Positions 1 to 8,106 of a DNA stretch of 21,700 bases are shown here, one piece after another. The DNA lies in NCBI GenBank assembly GCA_913064925.1, contig CAJYBN010000019.1, positions 1 through 21,700 on the forward strand, read 5' to 3'. The DNA comes from an uncultured Peptococcaceae bacterium (GTDB lineage: Bacteria; Bacillota; Desulfotomaculia; Desulfotomaculales; Desulfallaceae). Every line of letters begins with the position of its first letter. The first letter of the stretch is position 1. The position numbers and the translations under genes are program-made. Under the pieces are notes generated by a model that worked only from the letters and a program-made list of their open reading frames with translations, made no database searches and was not told where the DNA came from.

Positions 1-1232
1 CTATGTTTTCCTGGGAATACCCCCCGAAAAGCGTGGGGGGGCTGGCCCAGCATGTTTACGACCTGACCAGCGCTCTAGCCGGGATGGGGGTGGAAGTTCA
101 CCTGTTCACCATGGGCGAGCCTGGTATTCCCGAATTGGAAAGAGTAAACGGCGTACAGGTTTATCGCGTCATTCCCTATGGCGTATCTTCACCGGATTTT
201 ACCACCTGGGTCGCCCAACTGAACGTTTCCATGCTGGAAAAAGCTATACCGGTGTTTAATGAAAACAACGGCTTCAACATCATCCACGGTCACGATTGGC
301 TGGTGGCGTACGCGGTACGCGCTTTAAAACACGCCTACCGCATACCATTGATTGCCACTATCCACGCAACGGAATACGGGCGCAATTACGGCCTGCATAA
401 CGACCTGCAGAGACACATCAGCGACGTAGAATGGTGGCTGGGTTACGAAGCCTGGAGGGTAATATGCTGCAGCCATTATATGGAAGGGGAGATTAAATAC
501 GTCTTCCAAATTCCCGATGACAAACTCGTGGTTATACCCAACGGTGTAAACCCGCAAAACTATGTGCAAAAAAACACCAGTATTTCCCGCGAAAACTACG
601 CTTCGCCAAACGAAAAAATAGTGTTTTACGTGGGCAGGCTGGTGCGCGAAAAAGGCGTCCAGGTGCTGCTGGATGCCGTGCCCCTGATACTGGCCCGCGT
701 GCCCAATACCAAGTTTGTGATCGCCGGTAAAGGACCCTACATGAACGAATTGAAAAACCAGGCCGCCCGCATGGGCATAAGCCAGCGGGTTTATTTTACC
801 GGGTATATTGATGATTACACCCGCAATTCGCTGTACAGCTGGTCCGACGTAGCGGTCTTCCCAAGCCTGTACGAGCCTTTCGGCATTGTAGCCCTGGAGG
901 CTATGGCCGCGCGTACGCCGGTGGTGGTTGCGAATACCGGCGGCCTGAGCGAAATCGTGGTGCATAACCTGGATGGGCTAAAATCCATACCGGGCAACCC
1001 CGCTTCGCTGGCCGAAATGGTTTTAAGGGTACTGGAAAACCCGGGGCTGGCCCAGCGGCTTCAACAAAACGCTTACATCAAGGTAAAACAGAACTTCAAC
1101 TGGCAGAGCATAGCTGCCCGGACCCTTAAAGTGTACAAAAAGGTTTGGCAGGAGCACGTTAACAGCAACTGGTATGTGCAGCAAGGCGGCATTTTCGGGC
1201 GTTTTTCCCGCGTGTTGGGTAAATTATCCTAA
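1..1232 (+). CDS. Glycosyltransferase family 4 (glycogen synthase-like), 5' end missing
   Basis: This is a retaining GT-B glycosyltransferase that should move a sugar from a nucleotide-sugar donor to a glycan acceptor in the cytoplasm. About 409 residues are visible. The first visible residues, MFSWEYPPKSVGGLAQHVY, form the glycine-rich N-terminal loop that normally follows a short first beta strand, so the true start very likely lies a few codons before the window and the ATG at position 3 is probably internal. The C-terminal donor domain shows GRLVREKGV (about residues 211-219, with the Arg/Lys pair) and the EX7E motif EPFGIVALE (about 291-299). GHDWL at about 96-100 is also typical. The stop is 21 bases before the next gene, so the two are probably co-transcribed. 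Donor and acceptor cannot be read from the sequence. The nearby GH57 branching enzyme favours an alpha-glucan. Confidence 0.9.
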   Translation, partial: MFSWEYPPKSVGGLAQHVYDLTSALAGMGVEVHLFTMGEPGIPELERVNGVQVYRVIPYGVSSPDFTTWVAQLNVSMLEKAIPVFNENNGFNIIHGHDWLVAYAVRALKHAYRIPLIATIHATEYGRNYGLHNDLQRHISDVEWWLGYEAWRVICCSHYMEGEIKYVFQIPDDKLVVIPNGVNPQNYVQKNTSISRENYASPNEKIVFYVGRLVREKGVQVLLDAVPLILARVPNTKFVIAGKGPYMNELKNQAARMGISQRVYFTGYIDDYTRNSLYSWSDVAVFPSLYEPFGIVALEAMAARTPVVVANTGGLSEIVVHNLDGLKSIPGNPASLAEMVLRVLENPGLAQRLQQNAYIKVKQNFNWQSIAARTLKVYKKVWQEHVNSNWYVQQGGIFGRFSRVLGKLS

Positions 1233-1253
1233 ATGCAAGGAGGTTTTTAAACG

Positions 1254-3761
1254 GTGAAAGCAATTATTATGGCCGGTGGTGAAGGTTCCCGCTTGCGTCC
1301 TTTGACCTGCGGAACACCTAAACCGATGGTACCGGTAATGAACCGCCCCATCATGTCCTACATTATTGAGCTGCTTAAAAAGCATGACCTGCGCGACATC
1401 GGAGTTACCTTGCAGTACATGCCCGATGTCATACGCAATTATTTCGGCAACGGCAGCGAGGCTGGCGTGAGCATGAGGTACTTTGTGGAAGAAACACCGC
1501 TCGGCACGGCGGGAAGCGTGAAAAACGCGTCCGGCTTCCTGGACCAGACTTTTGTGATTATTAGCGGCGACGCCTTGACTGATTTTAACCTGGAAGAAGC
1601 AATTGCTTATCACAAGCAAAAAGGCGCACTGGCCACGATGGTGCTGACAAAAGTAGAATACCCGCTGGAATACGGCGTGGTTATTACCGGCGAAGACGGC
1701 AGGATAGTACGTTTCCTGGAAAAGCCCAGCTGGGGGGAAGTTTTTAGCGACACGGTTAATACGGGCATTTATATTATGGAGCCGGAGGTGCTGGAATACA
1801 TACCAGAAGGAAAAAAATTCGATTTTAGCAAGGAACTGTTTCCACTGCTGTTGGAAAAGGGTGAACCGTTATACGGCGTGGCTCTTAAAGGGTACTGGTG
1901 CGACATTGGGGACTTGCGGCAGTATTTGCAAGCCCATTTTGATTTTCTCAGCGGCATTGTAAAATTGGACATGGCGGGCAGGCAAATCAAGCCGGGCATT
2001 TTTGTTCAGGATGACGCACAAATTCATGAAACCGCCCAAATCCGCGGGCCGGTTTTTATCGGTGCGGGAACAACCATTGGGGAAAAGGTTGAAATAGAAC
2101 CCCTCACTGTCATCGGTTCTGGTTGCCTTATCCAGGACGAGGCATCGATAAAAAGAAGTGTACTGTGGAACAACGTGTTGGTCGGGCCCGGCGCTAACCT
2201 GCGCGGCGCCGTAGTGGGCGGCCGGGTACAGGTGCGATCTGGCAGCAGCATTTACGAAGGGGCAGTTATCGGCAACAATTCTGTAATTGGGGAAAGGTGC
2301 GTCATTAACCCTGATGTTAAGCTATGGCCGCATAAAACGGTGGAAGCAGGTACCGTGGTGCGCGAAAGCGTTATCTGGGGAAGCCGCGTATCCAGGCGCG
2401 TTTTCGGCCTGGAAGGCGTATCGGGTACGGTTAACGTGGACATAACACCCGAATTCGCCGCTCGCCTGGCGGCGGCATATGCATCGGTCATTGGCGCGCA
2501 GCCGCGTGTGGCTGTAAGCAGCGACATTTTCCAGCCATCCCGCATGATCAGGGATGCGGTCGTTTGCGGGCTGCAATCGGTTGGTGCGCGGGTATTTCGT
2601 ATGGATGACGGCATTACCCCCATGCACCGTTTTGCAGTACGCAAGCTGGAATGTGACGGGGGCATACACGTGCGGTTTGCATCCCGGCAATCAAATGCTG
2701 TGAATTTGCTTTTCACCAACAAGCTAGGCGGCAATATATCCCGCAGTTTAGAGAGAAAGGTAGAAAACCTGCTGGCGCGAGAGGACTTTCAGCGGGCAGA
2801 CCATAGGCAAATAAAGGAAACCCAGTTTGTGCCGGCCATGCCGGAAGCGTACCTTCAATCGCTGTTGCAAGGTATGGACAAAAACGCCGTCCGGGAAGCG
2901 GGTTTGAGCATGGCAGCGGTTTACGACCGCCGCATATCGGGGCGGTTTCTAGAATCGCTCTGCCGCGAGTTGAACTTGCACCTGGAAAGGATCGTTACAG
3001 ACAATGACGATACCGCGTCGGTGGGCTGGACGGAGTATAGGAAGACAGCTACCAGGCTGGCAGAGGCAATTACCGAGCGCGGTTTATCCATGGGCGTTGT
3101 AATTGATACTGGAGCCGATAATTACATGCTAATAGACGACCGCGGGCGCACGATACAGGAGGATATGCTGCTGGCCATATTGGCGTTGATGGTGTTGCGC
3201 TCGCACGGCGGGCCGGTAGTTGTGCCGGTAACCGCGCCGCAAATGGTGGAAAAAATAGCACAAATGCACGGAGCCCGGGTGGTTCGCACCAAAACTGCCG
3301 TGCAGGACTTTTACGAAAAGCTGCTGGCTTACGATGGCTTAAGGGAAAGCGGGGAAAAACAAATTCCGCCGTCCTTGATTTACTTTGACGCCATGGCTAG
3401 TATTTGTATGATAACGGAATACCTGGCGCAGGAAAAAACAAGCCTCTCCGAGCTAATCGATGAAATACCGTCGTTTTTCATGCATAAAAAGGAAATCCAA
3501 GTACCTTGGCAAGCCAAAGGCAAGGTGATAAGAAGCATCATAGAGGAAATGCCGGAAGAAAATTTGGAACTGCTGGATGGGGTCAAAGTTTTCCACCCGG
3601 ACGGCTGGGCTCTGGTGCTCCCCGACCCGGAAAAACCACTTTGCCGGGTGTTCAGCGAGGGCACCACCATGGAAGTGGCAGAGTCATTGGCCGAATTTTA
3701 TACACAAAAAATAATCAATATTGCCGGGGCACGGGAGGAAAACAGGCAAAAAACGGGATAA
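1254..3761 (+). CDS. Nucleotidyltransferase / hexapeptide-repeat / degenerate phosphohexomutase fusion (mannose-1-phosphate guanylyltransferase-like)
   Basis: 835 residues starting at GTG, with AAGGAGG at 1237-1243, ten bases upstream. Residues 1-235 are a sugar-phosphate nucleotidyltransferase domain with GGEGSRLRPLT (8-18), TPKPMVPV (21-28) and LGTAGSV (83-89), so it should make an NDP-sugar from a sugar 1-phosphate and NTP. Residues about 250-375 are left-handed beta-helix hexapeptide repeats (for example VFIGAGTTIGEKVEIEPLTV). Residues about 385-830 have the fold order of an alpha-D-phosphohexomutase. The mutase phosphoserine loop (normally TASHNP) is replaced by GGIHVRFASRQS near 469-480. 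The metal loop (normally DGDxDR) reads VIDTGADNY near 616-624. The sugar-binding GEXSGH signature is missing. Only an RVFSEGT-like C-terminal phosphate loop remains (798-804). Relatives are usually annotated as mannose-1-phosphate guanylyltransferase, but glucose or another sugar is possible. The mutase part is probably regulatory or structural. Confidence 0.88.
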   Translation: MKAIIMAGGEGSRLRPLTCGTPKPMVPVMNRPIMSYIIELLKKHDLRDIGVTLQYMPDVIRNYFGNGSEAGVSMRYFVEETPLGTAGSVKNASGFLDQTFVIISGDALTDFNLEEAIAYHKQKGALATMVLTKVEYPLEYGVVITGEDGRIVRFLEKPSWGEVFSDTVNTGIYIMEPEVLEYIPEGKKFDFSKELFPLLLEKGEPLYGVALKGYWCDIGDLRQYLQAHFDFLSGIVKLDMAGRQIKPGIFVQDDAQIHETAQIRGPVFIGAGTTIGEKVEIEPLTVIGSGCLIQDEASIKRSVLWNNVLVGPGANLRGAVVGGRVQVRSGSSIYEGAVIGNNSVIGERCVINPDVKLWPHKTVEAGTVVRESVIWGSRVSRRVFGLEGVSGTVNVDITPEFAARLAAAYASVIGAQPRVAVSSDIFQPSRMIRDAVVCGLQSVGARVFRMDDGITPMHRFAVRKLECDGGIHVRFASRQSNAVNLLFTNKLGGNISRSLERKVENLLAREDFQRADHRQIKETQFVPAMPEAYLQSLLQGMDKNAVREAGLSMAAVYDRRISGRFLESLCRELNLHLERIVTDNDDTASVGWTEYRKTATRLAEAITERGLSMGVVIDTGADNYMLIDDRGRTIQEDMLLAILALMVLRSHGGPVVVPVTAPQMVEKIAQMHGARVVRTKTAVQDFYEKLLAYDGLRESGEKQIPPSLIYFDAMASICMITEYLAQEKTSLSELIDEIPSFFMHKKEIQVPWQAKGKVIRSIIEEMPEENLELLDGVKVFHPDGWALVLPDPEKPLCRVFSEGTTMEVAESLAEFYTQKIINIAGAREENRQKTG

Positions 3762-3768
3762 TCGGGAT

Positions 3769-3799
3769 AAAAAAACGGGGGCAGGCAATGGAAGCCCCT
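3769..3799 (-). terminator. Rho-independent terminator of the GH57/DUF4912 pair
   Basis: On the - strand GGGGC (3798-3794) pairs with GCCCC (3782-3778) across an 11-base loop. After one further G-U and a C, seven T residues follow (the A run at 3769-3775). It lies about 80 bases past the GH57 stop, so the two convergent transcripts overlap and each ends beyond the other's hairpin. Between the two terminators is one more weak hairpin (GAAGGT 3818-3823 with ACCTTT 3833-3838) and nothing else I recognise. Confidence 0.7.
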
Positions 3800-3850
3800 G
3801 AGGCTGTTGGAGTGAGCGAAGGTAACGGAAGCACCTTTTGTCGGCAACCT

Positions 3851-3873
3851 GGGGGCAATTGATGCCCCCTTTT
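3851..3873 (+). terminator. Rho-independent terminator of the GT4/nucleotidyltransferase pair
   Basis: GGGGGCA (3851-3857) pairs perfectly with TGCCCCC (3863-3869) across a five-base loop and is followed by TTTT. It lies 90 bases after the stop of the fusion gene and just outside the 3' end of the convergent GH57 gene. Confidence 0.8.
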
Positions 3874-3880
3874 GTTATCT

Positions 3881-5494
3881 TTATACTGCAGCCGCCGTTT
3901 TCAACGGCGCGCCGGCTTTTCTGTAATAGCTTACATTAATGTCTGGGAAAATGTTGTTCCTGCGTTCCAAATCTTCCAGCCAGCCCACGTCGATGTGGTT
4001 GTATTTGATCTGGTCGTACAGGCGTAAAAAGTTGGATATGTGTTGTTTTGTACGTCTTATCGCGTAGTCTACCATGGTGCCGGTATGCATGATGAAGGCC
4101 CAGTCGCTGCTCTGTGCCAGAAGTAATTCCCTGGCGGCTTGTTTCAAGGCTCTTTGCACGGTTGCACCGGCATGGTGGTATTGTTCAGCCAGTTCAATCA
4201 TTCTTTCGGCAGCGATGTGCAGGTGGCGGTAAATCCAGTCGTTGGCATGGCAAAGCCAAACTTCGTTGTACCCTTTGTGTCCCCAGGAAGATGGGCAGGG
4301 CCGTGCTACCTGGTTGCAGGGGTATTTTTTTAAGTAGTCACTCGGGGTTATAGTTTCAATCATGGGAAAATCATAGTGCGCTTTGCGCAATACAAACTTC
4401 AGCCAGTCGGGGCCCTCAAACCACCAGTGCCCAAAAAGTTCTGCGTCATAAGGCGCTATGATGACGGGGTCGCGGTCCATTAAAGTATTCAAATAGCGGA
4501 TCTGGTGTTCACGGTTAAAGAGAAAATTACCCGCGTGAATATCCGCCTTGCGCAGCGCGTTGTACCTGTCGTAAGGCTCCTTGTGGTTTCCTTTGCCCGT
4601 TATGCGGTAATATTTTATACCGGTGTTCACCCTTATGCCATCGGGGTGAATGTAAGGGTGGATATAGTCAAAGGGCATGTCGTAGCCAATATCCCGGTAA
4701 TATTCACGATAATCGAAATCACCGGGGTAACCTTCGTTCGCGCTCCATACTTGCTTAGATGACTCCACATCTCTGCCGAAAACGGCAACGCCGGTGGGGC
4801 AGAAAATGGGTGCAAAAACGCCGTATCTTGGCCTGTGCGAGGCATACATCACGCCGTGTGTATCGGTAAAGAAGTATTTAATGTCAAATTCCTTTAAAAT
4901 GTCGTCTATACCTTGCGCGTAGGCGCATTCGGGCAACCAAAAGCCAGCGGGTTTATCGCCAAAATGCTTGGTAAATAAATCGACAGCTACGCCGATCTGG
5001 GCGCGTACCGCTTCAGGCTGAGTGATCAAAAGCGGCAGGAAACCGTGCGTGGCTGCACAGGTGATAATTTCAAGCCGGCCCAGTGCCCTGAATTTTTTCC
5101 AGGCGTTAATGATGTTGCCGCGATACTTTTCGGTAAAAACGTACCTTGCCCGGTAAAACCTATCGCGATACATCAGCGCCGTGGCGTGAAAGGGTGACTC
5201 CCACGTGCGTGCAGTTTCCTTTTCAGCCAGCTCGATGAGCTGATCCAGGTGCCGCAGGTATCTTTGCTGCAGTAAGCCGTCACTGAGCATTGACAACAGG
5301 GGCGGCGATACGGATAGCGTCAAACGAAAGGGGATGTTTTCTTCAACAAGCTCATCGAACATTTCAATCAAGGGTATATAAGTTTCCGTTATAGCTTCAT
5401 AAAGCCATCTTTCCTCCAAAAAATGTTCATGTTCCGGATGCCTGACAAAAGGCAAATGCGCGTGCAATATAAAACAAAGGTATCCCTTGCGCAA
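3881..5494 (-). CDS. Glycoside hydrolase family 57, 1,4-alpha-glucan branching enzyme (DUF1957 type)
   Basis: 537 residues, the usual length for bacterial and archaeal GH57 branching enzymes, which cut alpha-1,4-glucan and re-attach the piece through an alpha-1,6 bond. The N-terminus GYLCFILHAHLPFVRHPE is the first GH57 strand with the HxH pair. FWLPECAYAQG carries the expected nucleophile Glu (about 189). IIAPYDAELFGHWWFEGPDWL carries the expected acid/base Asp (about 350). The C-terminal helical part (about 415-520) with WGHKGYNEVWL matches the branching-enzyme C domain. I chose the TTG start because GGAAGGAG (5504-5511) sits nine bases upstream. The nearby ATG on the same strand is out of frame. 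It is 42 bases after the DUF4912 gene and probably in its operon. An amylopullulanase-type activity is less likely given the C domain. Confidence 0.93.
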   Translation of the reverse strand: MRKGYLCFILHAHLPFVRHPEHEHFLEERWLYEAITETYIPLIEMFDELVEENIPFRLTLSVSPPLLSMLSDGLLQQRYLRHLDQLIELAEKETARTWESPFHATALMYRDRFYRARYVFTEKYRGNIINAWKKFRALGRLEIITCAATHGFLPLLITQPEAVRAQIGVAVDLFTKHFGDKPAGFWLPECAYAQGIDDILKEFDIKYFFTDTHGVMYASHRPRYGVFAPIFCPTGVAVFGRDVESSKQVWSANEGYPGDFDYREYYRDIGYDMPFDYIHPYIHPDGIRVNTGIKYYRITGKGNHKEPYDRYNALRKADIHAGNFLFNREHQIRYLNTLMDRDPVIIAPYDAELFGHWWFEGPDWLKFVLRKAHYDFPMIETITPSDYLKKYPCNQVARPCPSSWGHKGYNEVWLCHANDWIYRHLHIAAERMIELAEQYHHAGATVQRALKQAARELLLAQSSDWAFIMHTGTMVDYAIRRTKQHISNFLRLYDQIKYNHIDVGWLEDLERRNNIFPDINVSYYRKAGAPLKTAAAV

Positions 5495-5536
5495 CGGGCA
5501 TTACTCCTTCCGCATAAAGTATCGTCAATTCAGGCG

Positions 5537-6256
5537 CTATTTGGCGAAACCGGGCGAGCTAATACCCAGGGGAATTAGGCCCATCTCCCGGGCCACTTGT
5601 TCGGTTACCATCGGCGAGCTTCCTATGTGATAGCGGGAAATGGTTCTGTAAATGTCTTCTATCCACATCCATTCTTCGTCCACTAGGCTGGATATGTCAA
5701 TGCTGGGTGTCTGCACGATATTTGAACGCAATAAGGTCACGAACCTGCCATCGGGGAATATACGGCCCAGGTCGACGCAAAAAGTCGAGTTGGGCCGTCC
5801 GACCTCGATATGCCAGCTGTCAACGTGGTCGCTGACGGTTATATCGGTATAATTGTTGGCGTTGTCCCCTGTAAAATGTATTCCCGTAATGTCGTAAACG
5901 CGCAGCACCGGCCTGGAAGAGCTCCATGCTGCCGGTCCGTATTGCTGGTTAAATTCTTCCTGTTTGGTGGCGGTAATTTCCCAGTAGGCGAAGAGCCAGT
6001 TGGGATCGCGGACCATGAGAACCAGCCTGTCGGTACCGTAACGCCAAGATATTTCGGGTATATCAAGTTTGGGTTTGGGCTTGGCATGCGGCGGCGAGGC
6101 GGGAAAATAAGTAATTTCTTCTGCAAATTCTTCCCGGGCAGGTGCGGCATTTACACGGGTTGTATCACCGGTTTCCCGGCGGCGCAGTAACAAAAAAACG
6201 GCCAGGAGTATAACCAGTACCGCAACCCCTAAGACCCAGGCAAACATGATGTTCAT
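5537..6256 (-). CDS. Membrane-anchored DUF4912 domain protein
   Basis: 239 residues. Residues about 5-24 are one hydrophobic segment followed by RRR, giving a single N-terminal membrane anchor with the rest probably cytoplasmic by the positive-inside rule. A low-complexity linker (about 28-65) leads to the DUF4912 domain (about 70-190), marked by RLVLMVRDPNWLFAYWEIT. DUF4912 has no established biochemical role that I know of. The domain is rich in aromatic residues and the protein sits directly upstream of a branching enzyme, so a glycan-binding or enzyme-anchoring role is a reasonable inference only. The ATG at 6256 has AAGGAGGG (6263-6270) seven bases upstream. An ATG three codons further in is possible but poorly spaced. 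Confidence 0.85.
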   Translation of the reverse strand: MNIMFAWVLGVAVLVILLAVFLLLRRRETGDTTRVNAAPAREEFAEEITYFPASPPHAKPKPKLDIPEISWRYGTDRLVLMVRDPNWLFAYWEITATKQEEFNQQYGPAAWSSSRPVLRVYDITGIHFTGDNANNYTDITVSDHVDSWHIEVGRPNSTFCVDLGRIFPDGRFVTLLRSNIVQTPSIDISSLVDEEWMWIEDIYRTISRYHIGSSPMVTEQVAREMGLIPLGISSPGFAK

Positions 6257-6277
6257 GCAACACCCTCCTTGTCTTGT

Positions 6278-6290
6278 TATATATATATAA
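6278..6290. repeat. Short TA dinucleotide run in the divergent intergenic region
   Basis: An alternating TATATATATATA run lies 20 bases upstream of the DUF4912 start. The divergent region 6257-6499 is AT-rich. I could not assign a convincing - strand promoter, although this easily melted tract would be a plausible place for a -10 element. Confidence 0.5.
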
Positions 6291-6384
6291 AATGCAAATA
6301 AATGCGCGGCGGGGTTAAAAATAAAAAAACCGGCGTGGGCTGCAAATCACGGTGCTTGTGCTTTGCCTTTTCGGGCTCTTTTTA

Positions 6385-6452
6385 TTATTGCCATTACCTT
6401 TTCCGTTTATAATTTTTTTATAGTGGATGCTGTACAATGCTGCAGGTATAAT
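6385..6452 (+). promoter_or_regulatory. Candidate sigma-A promoter region for the CoA-binding protein operon
   Basis: Two perfect TATAAT boxes occur at 6408-6413 and 6447-6452. At a 17-base spacing their -35 positions read TTATTG and TGGATG, both poor matches to TTGACA. The second box is followed by a purine-rich, A-rich leader (6457-6486) that ends at the ribosome site. At least one of the two is probably used. Which one cannot be decided from sequence. Confidence 0.45.
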
Positions 6453-6499
6453 AGTAAGAAAAAAAGAAACAAAAAAGAAAAAAAGCGGGTGATAATGTT

Positions 6500-6931
6500 T
6501 TGTACCGCCATCCCAGCGATGAAGAAATCCAGGAATTATTGCGGAAAAGCAAAACCGTAGCCGTGGTTGGCCTGTCCGGCAAAACCGACCGCGATAGTTA
6601 CCGGGTGGCAAAATACATGCAGGATCAAGGGTACCGAATTATTCCCGTCAATCCCAGGTTAAAATCAGTGTTGGGGGAGGCAAGTTACCCCAGCCTGTCT
6701 TCTATTCCGGAAAAAGTGGATATAGTTAACGTATTTCGCCGGAGTGAACTGGTGTTACCTATCGTAGAGGAAGCGCTGCAAATAAGTCCCCGGGCCATTT
6801 GGCTGCAGCTTGGAATAGTTAATGAAGAGGCTGCTGAGCGGGCGCTAGCAGCCGGCGTAGACTTTGTTATGGATAGATGCATAAAAATTGAACACCAAAG
6901 GTTGTTTTCTACCGGCGGAAACGGGTTGTAG
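6500..6931 (+). CDS. CoA-binding domain protein (YccU-type)
   Basis: 143 residues forming a single CoA-binding Rossmann-like domain (CoA_binding_2 family), related to the N-terminal part of succinyl-CoA synthetase alpha. TVAVVGLSGKTDRDSYRVA (about 19-37) is the nucleotide loop, and RIIPVNPRL and IVNVFRRSE follow in the family order. The cellular role of this stand-alone family is not established. I use the TTG start, with GGGTGAT (6487-6493) upstream, because the resulting N-terminus YRHPSDEEIQELL matches relatives. An ATG at 6495 is in another frame and gives no known protein. It is the first gene of the run that leads into nth. Confidence 0.85.
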   Translation: MYRHPSDEEIQELLRKSKTVAVVGLSGKTDRDSYRVAKYMQDQGYRIIPVNPRLKSVLGEASYPSLSSIPEKVDIVNVFRRSELVLPIVEEALQISPRAIWLQLGIVNEEAAERALAAGVDFVMDRCIKIEHQRLFSTGGNGL

Positions 6932-6952
6932 ACGGGATACGCGGAGGTTAAA

Positions 6953-7654
6953 ATGGTCAAGAAGGAAAAAATTTTACAGCAGCTGGCCAGCGATATACCT
7001 TATGCTGGTCCTACACTACAGTTCCGCAGCCCATTTCAATTGCTTATCGCTGCCATGTTGTCCGCACAATGCACCGATAAGCAGGTGAATAAAATCACCG
7101 CTCGGCTTTTTGCCAAGTATAGTAAGCCCGAAGAATTCGCCGCCCTCGATCAAGAGCAGTTGGCCGCAGAAATTAGGGGATGTGGGCTGCATCGTACCAA
7201 GAGCTTGCATATAATCCAGGCATGTCGGAAACTGGTGGAAAAATACGGCGGCCGCGTACCGGATACTCTGGCTGAACTGCAATCGCTGCCCGGTGTGGGG
7301 CGAAAAACGGCCAATGTTGTTTTAAGCCAGGCATTTGGCAAACCTGCGTTTCCCGTAGACACGCATATTTACCGGGTGTCCCGCAGGCTGGGCTTGTCTG
7401 CTGGCAACACTCCCCGCCAGGTAGAGAAAGATTTGACCGGCTTGCTACCGGCCAATGATTTCGGCGTATGGCACCACCGTTTAATTGCCTTCGGGCGTTC
7501 TACATGTACAGCCAGGAAACCGCGCTGCACGTCTTGCTCCGTGGCACTTTATTGCGCTTACCGGCAGCACAAAAAACAAGAACAAGACGAGGGGAGCATC
7601 GGAAAAAGTGCATCTTGTTCTGGTACAACCAGAGATACCCGCCAATGCAGGTAA
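6953..7654 (+). CDS. nth: Endonuclease III (DNA glycosylase/AP lyase)
   Basis: A base-excision repair enzyme that removes oxidised pyrimidines and nicks at the abasic site. It has 233 residues. The helix-hairpin-helix LPGVGRKTANVVL carries catalytic Lys118, and PVDTHIYRVS carries Asp136. The [4Fe-4S] ligands Cys185, Cys192, Cys195 and Cys201 show the standard C-X6-C-X2-C-X5-C spacing. GGAGG (6943-6947) is five bases before the ATG. The protein runs 32 residues past the last cluster cysteine, into a basic, low-complexity tail without a recognisable domain. The last 47 bases of that tail also encode the start of trmL in another frame, so the tail may exist mainly because of the overlap. Confidence 0.96.
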   Translation: MVKKEKILQQLASDIPYAGPTLQFRSPFQLLIAAMLSAQCTDKQVNKITARLFAKYSKPEEFAALDQEQLAAEIRGCGLHRTKSLHIIQACRKLVEKYGGRVPDTLAELQSLPGVGRKTANVVLSQAFGKPAFPVDTHIYRVSRRLGLSAGNTPRQVEKDLTGLLPANDFGVWHHRLIAFGRSTCTARKPRCTSCSVALYCAYRQHKKQEQDEGSIGKSASCSGTTRDTRQCR

Positions 7655-8093
7655 CGTGGCCCGCACCTGCGCCGTCACAGGAGCGGTGCTGCACTTGGTT
7701 AAGCCGCTGGGTTTTTCCGTGGACGACAAGCACTTAAAAAGGGCGGGCCTAGACTACTGGCATATGTTAAAGGTTTATTATCATGAAAGTTTTGACGAAG
7801 TGCTGGCAGCTTACCGGGGCCACCAGTTTTATTTCGCTACTACCAAAGGAAGGCGGGTATATACGGAAGTAAAGTACGGCGTGGACGATTTTTTGGTTTT
7901 CGGTAAAGAAACATCCGGTCTGCCGGATGAAATCCTCAACCGTTTTCCGGAACAGTGTATTCGCATTCCCATGGTCAATGATGCGCGTTCGTTGAACCTT
8001 TCCAACTCGGTGGCCATAGTGCTGTACGAAGCTCTCAGGCAAAACGATTTTCCCGGTCTGCAGAAGATTTCTACAAAACGCAATAACACATGA
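7608..8093 (+). CDS. trmL: tRNA (cytidine/uridine-34 2'-O)-methyltransferase
   Basis: A SPOUT-class enzyme that 2'-O-methylates the wobble base of tRNA-Leu isoacceptors using SAM. It has 161 residues. The three SPOUT motifs are present: LVQPEIPANAGNVARTCAVT at the N-terminus, FGKETSGLP in the middle, and IPMVNDARSLNLSNSVAIV near the end, which forms the trefoil knot. I place the start at GTG 7608 because relatives begin with MHLVLVEPEIPxN and GAGGGGAG (7589-7596) lies 11 bases upstream. The frame stays open further upstream, but those residues match nothing in the family. The gene overlaps nth by 47 bases, so translation may be coupled. Confidence 0.92.
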   Translation: MHLVLVQPEIPANAGNVARTCAVTGAVLHLVKPLGFSVDDKHLKRAGLDYWHMLKVYYHESFDEVLAAYRGHQFYFATTKGRRVYTEVKYGVDDFLVFGKETSGLPDEILNRFPEQCIRIPMVNDARSLNLSNSVAIVLYEALRQNDFPGLQKISTKRNNT

Positions 8094-8106
8094 TGGGAGG
8101 ATGAAG

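Noticed and set aside
324..965. Long - strand open frame (213 codons) inside the GT4 gene
   Set aside because: It lies antisense to clearly conserved glycosyltransferase motifs and shows no protein family of its own.
3777..3850. A known riboswitch class (c-di-GMP, cobalamin, T-box, SAM) in the convergent spacer
   Set aside because: None of the conserved cores of these classes is present, and no gene lies downstream on either strand to be controlled.
3506..3862. 118-codon + strand frame overlapping the end of the fusion gene
   Set aside because: It overlaps the fusion gene in another frame, its residues look like a frame-shifted Gly/Arg-rich translation, and it has no family match.
7543..7557. 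TGGCAC...TTGC resembling a sigma-54 promoter
   Set aside because: The spacing is one base short of the strict GG-N10-GC rule, and it lies inside the conserved cluster-binding part of nth.
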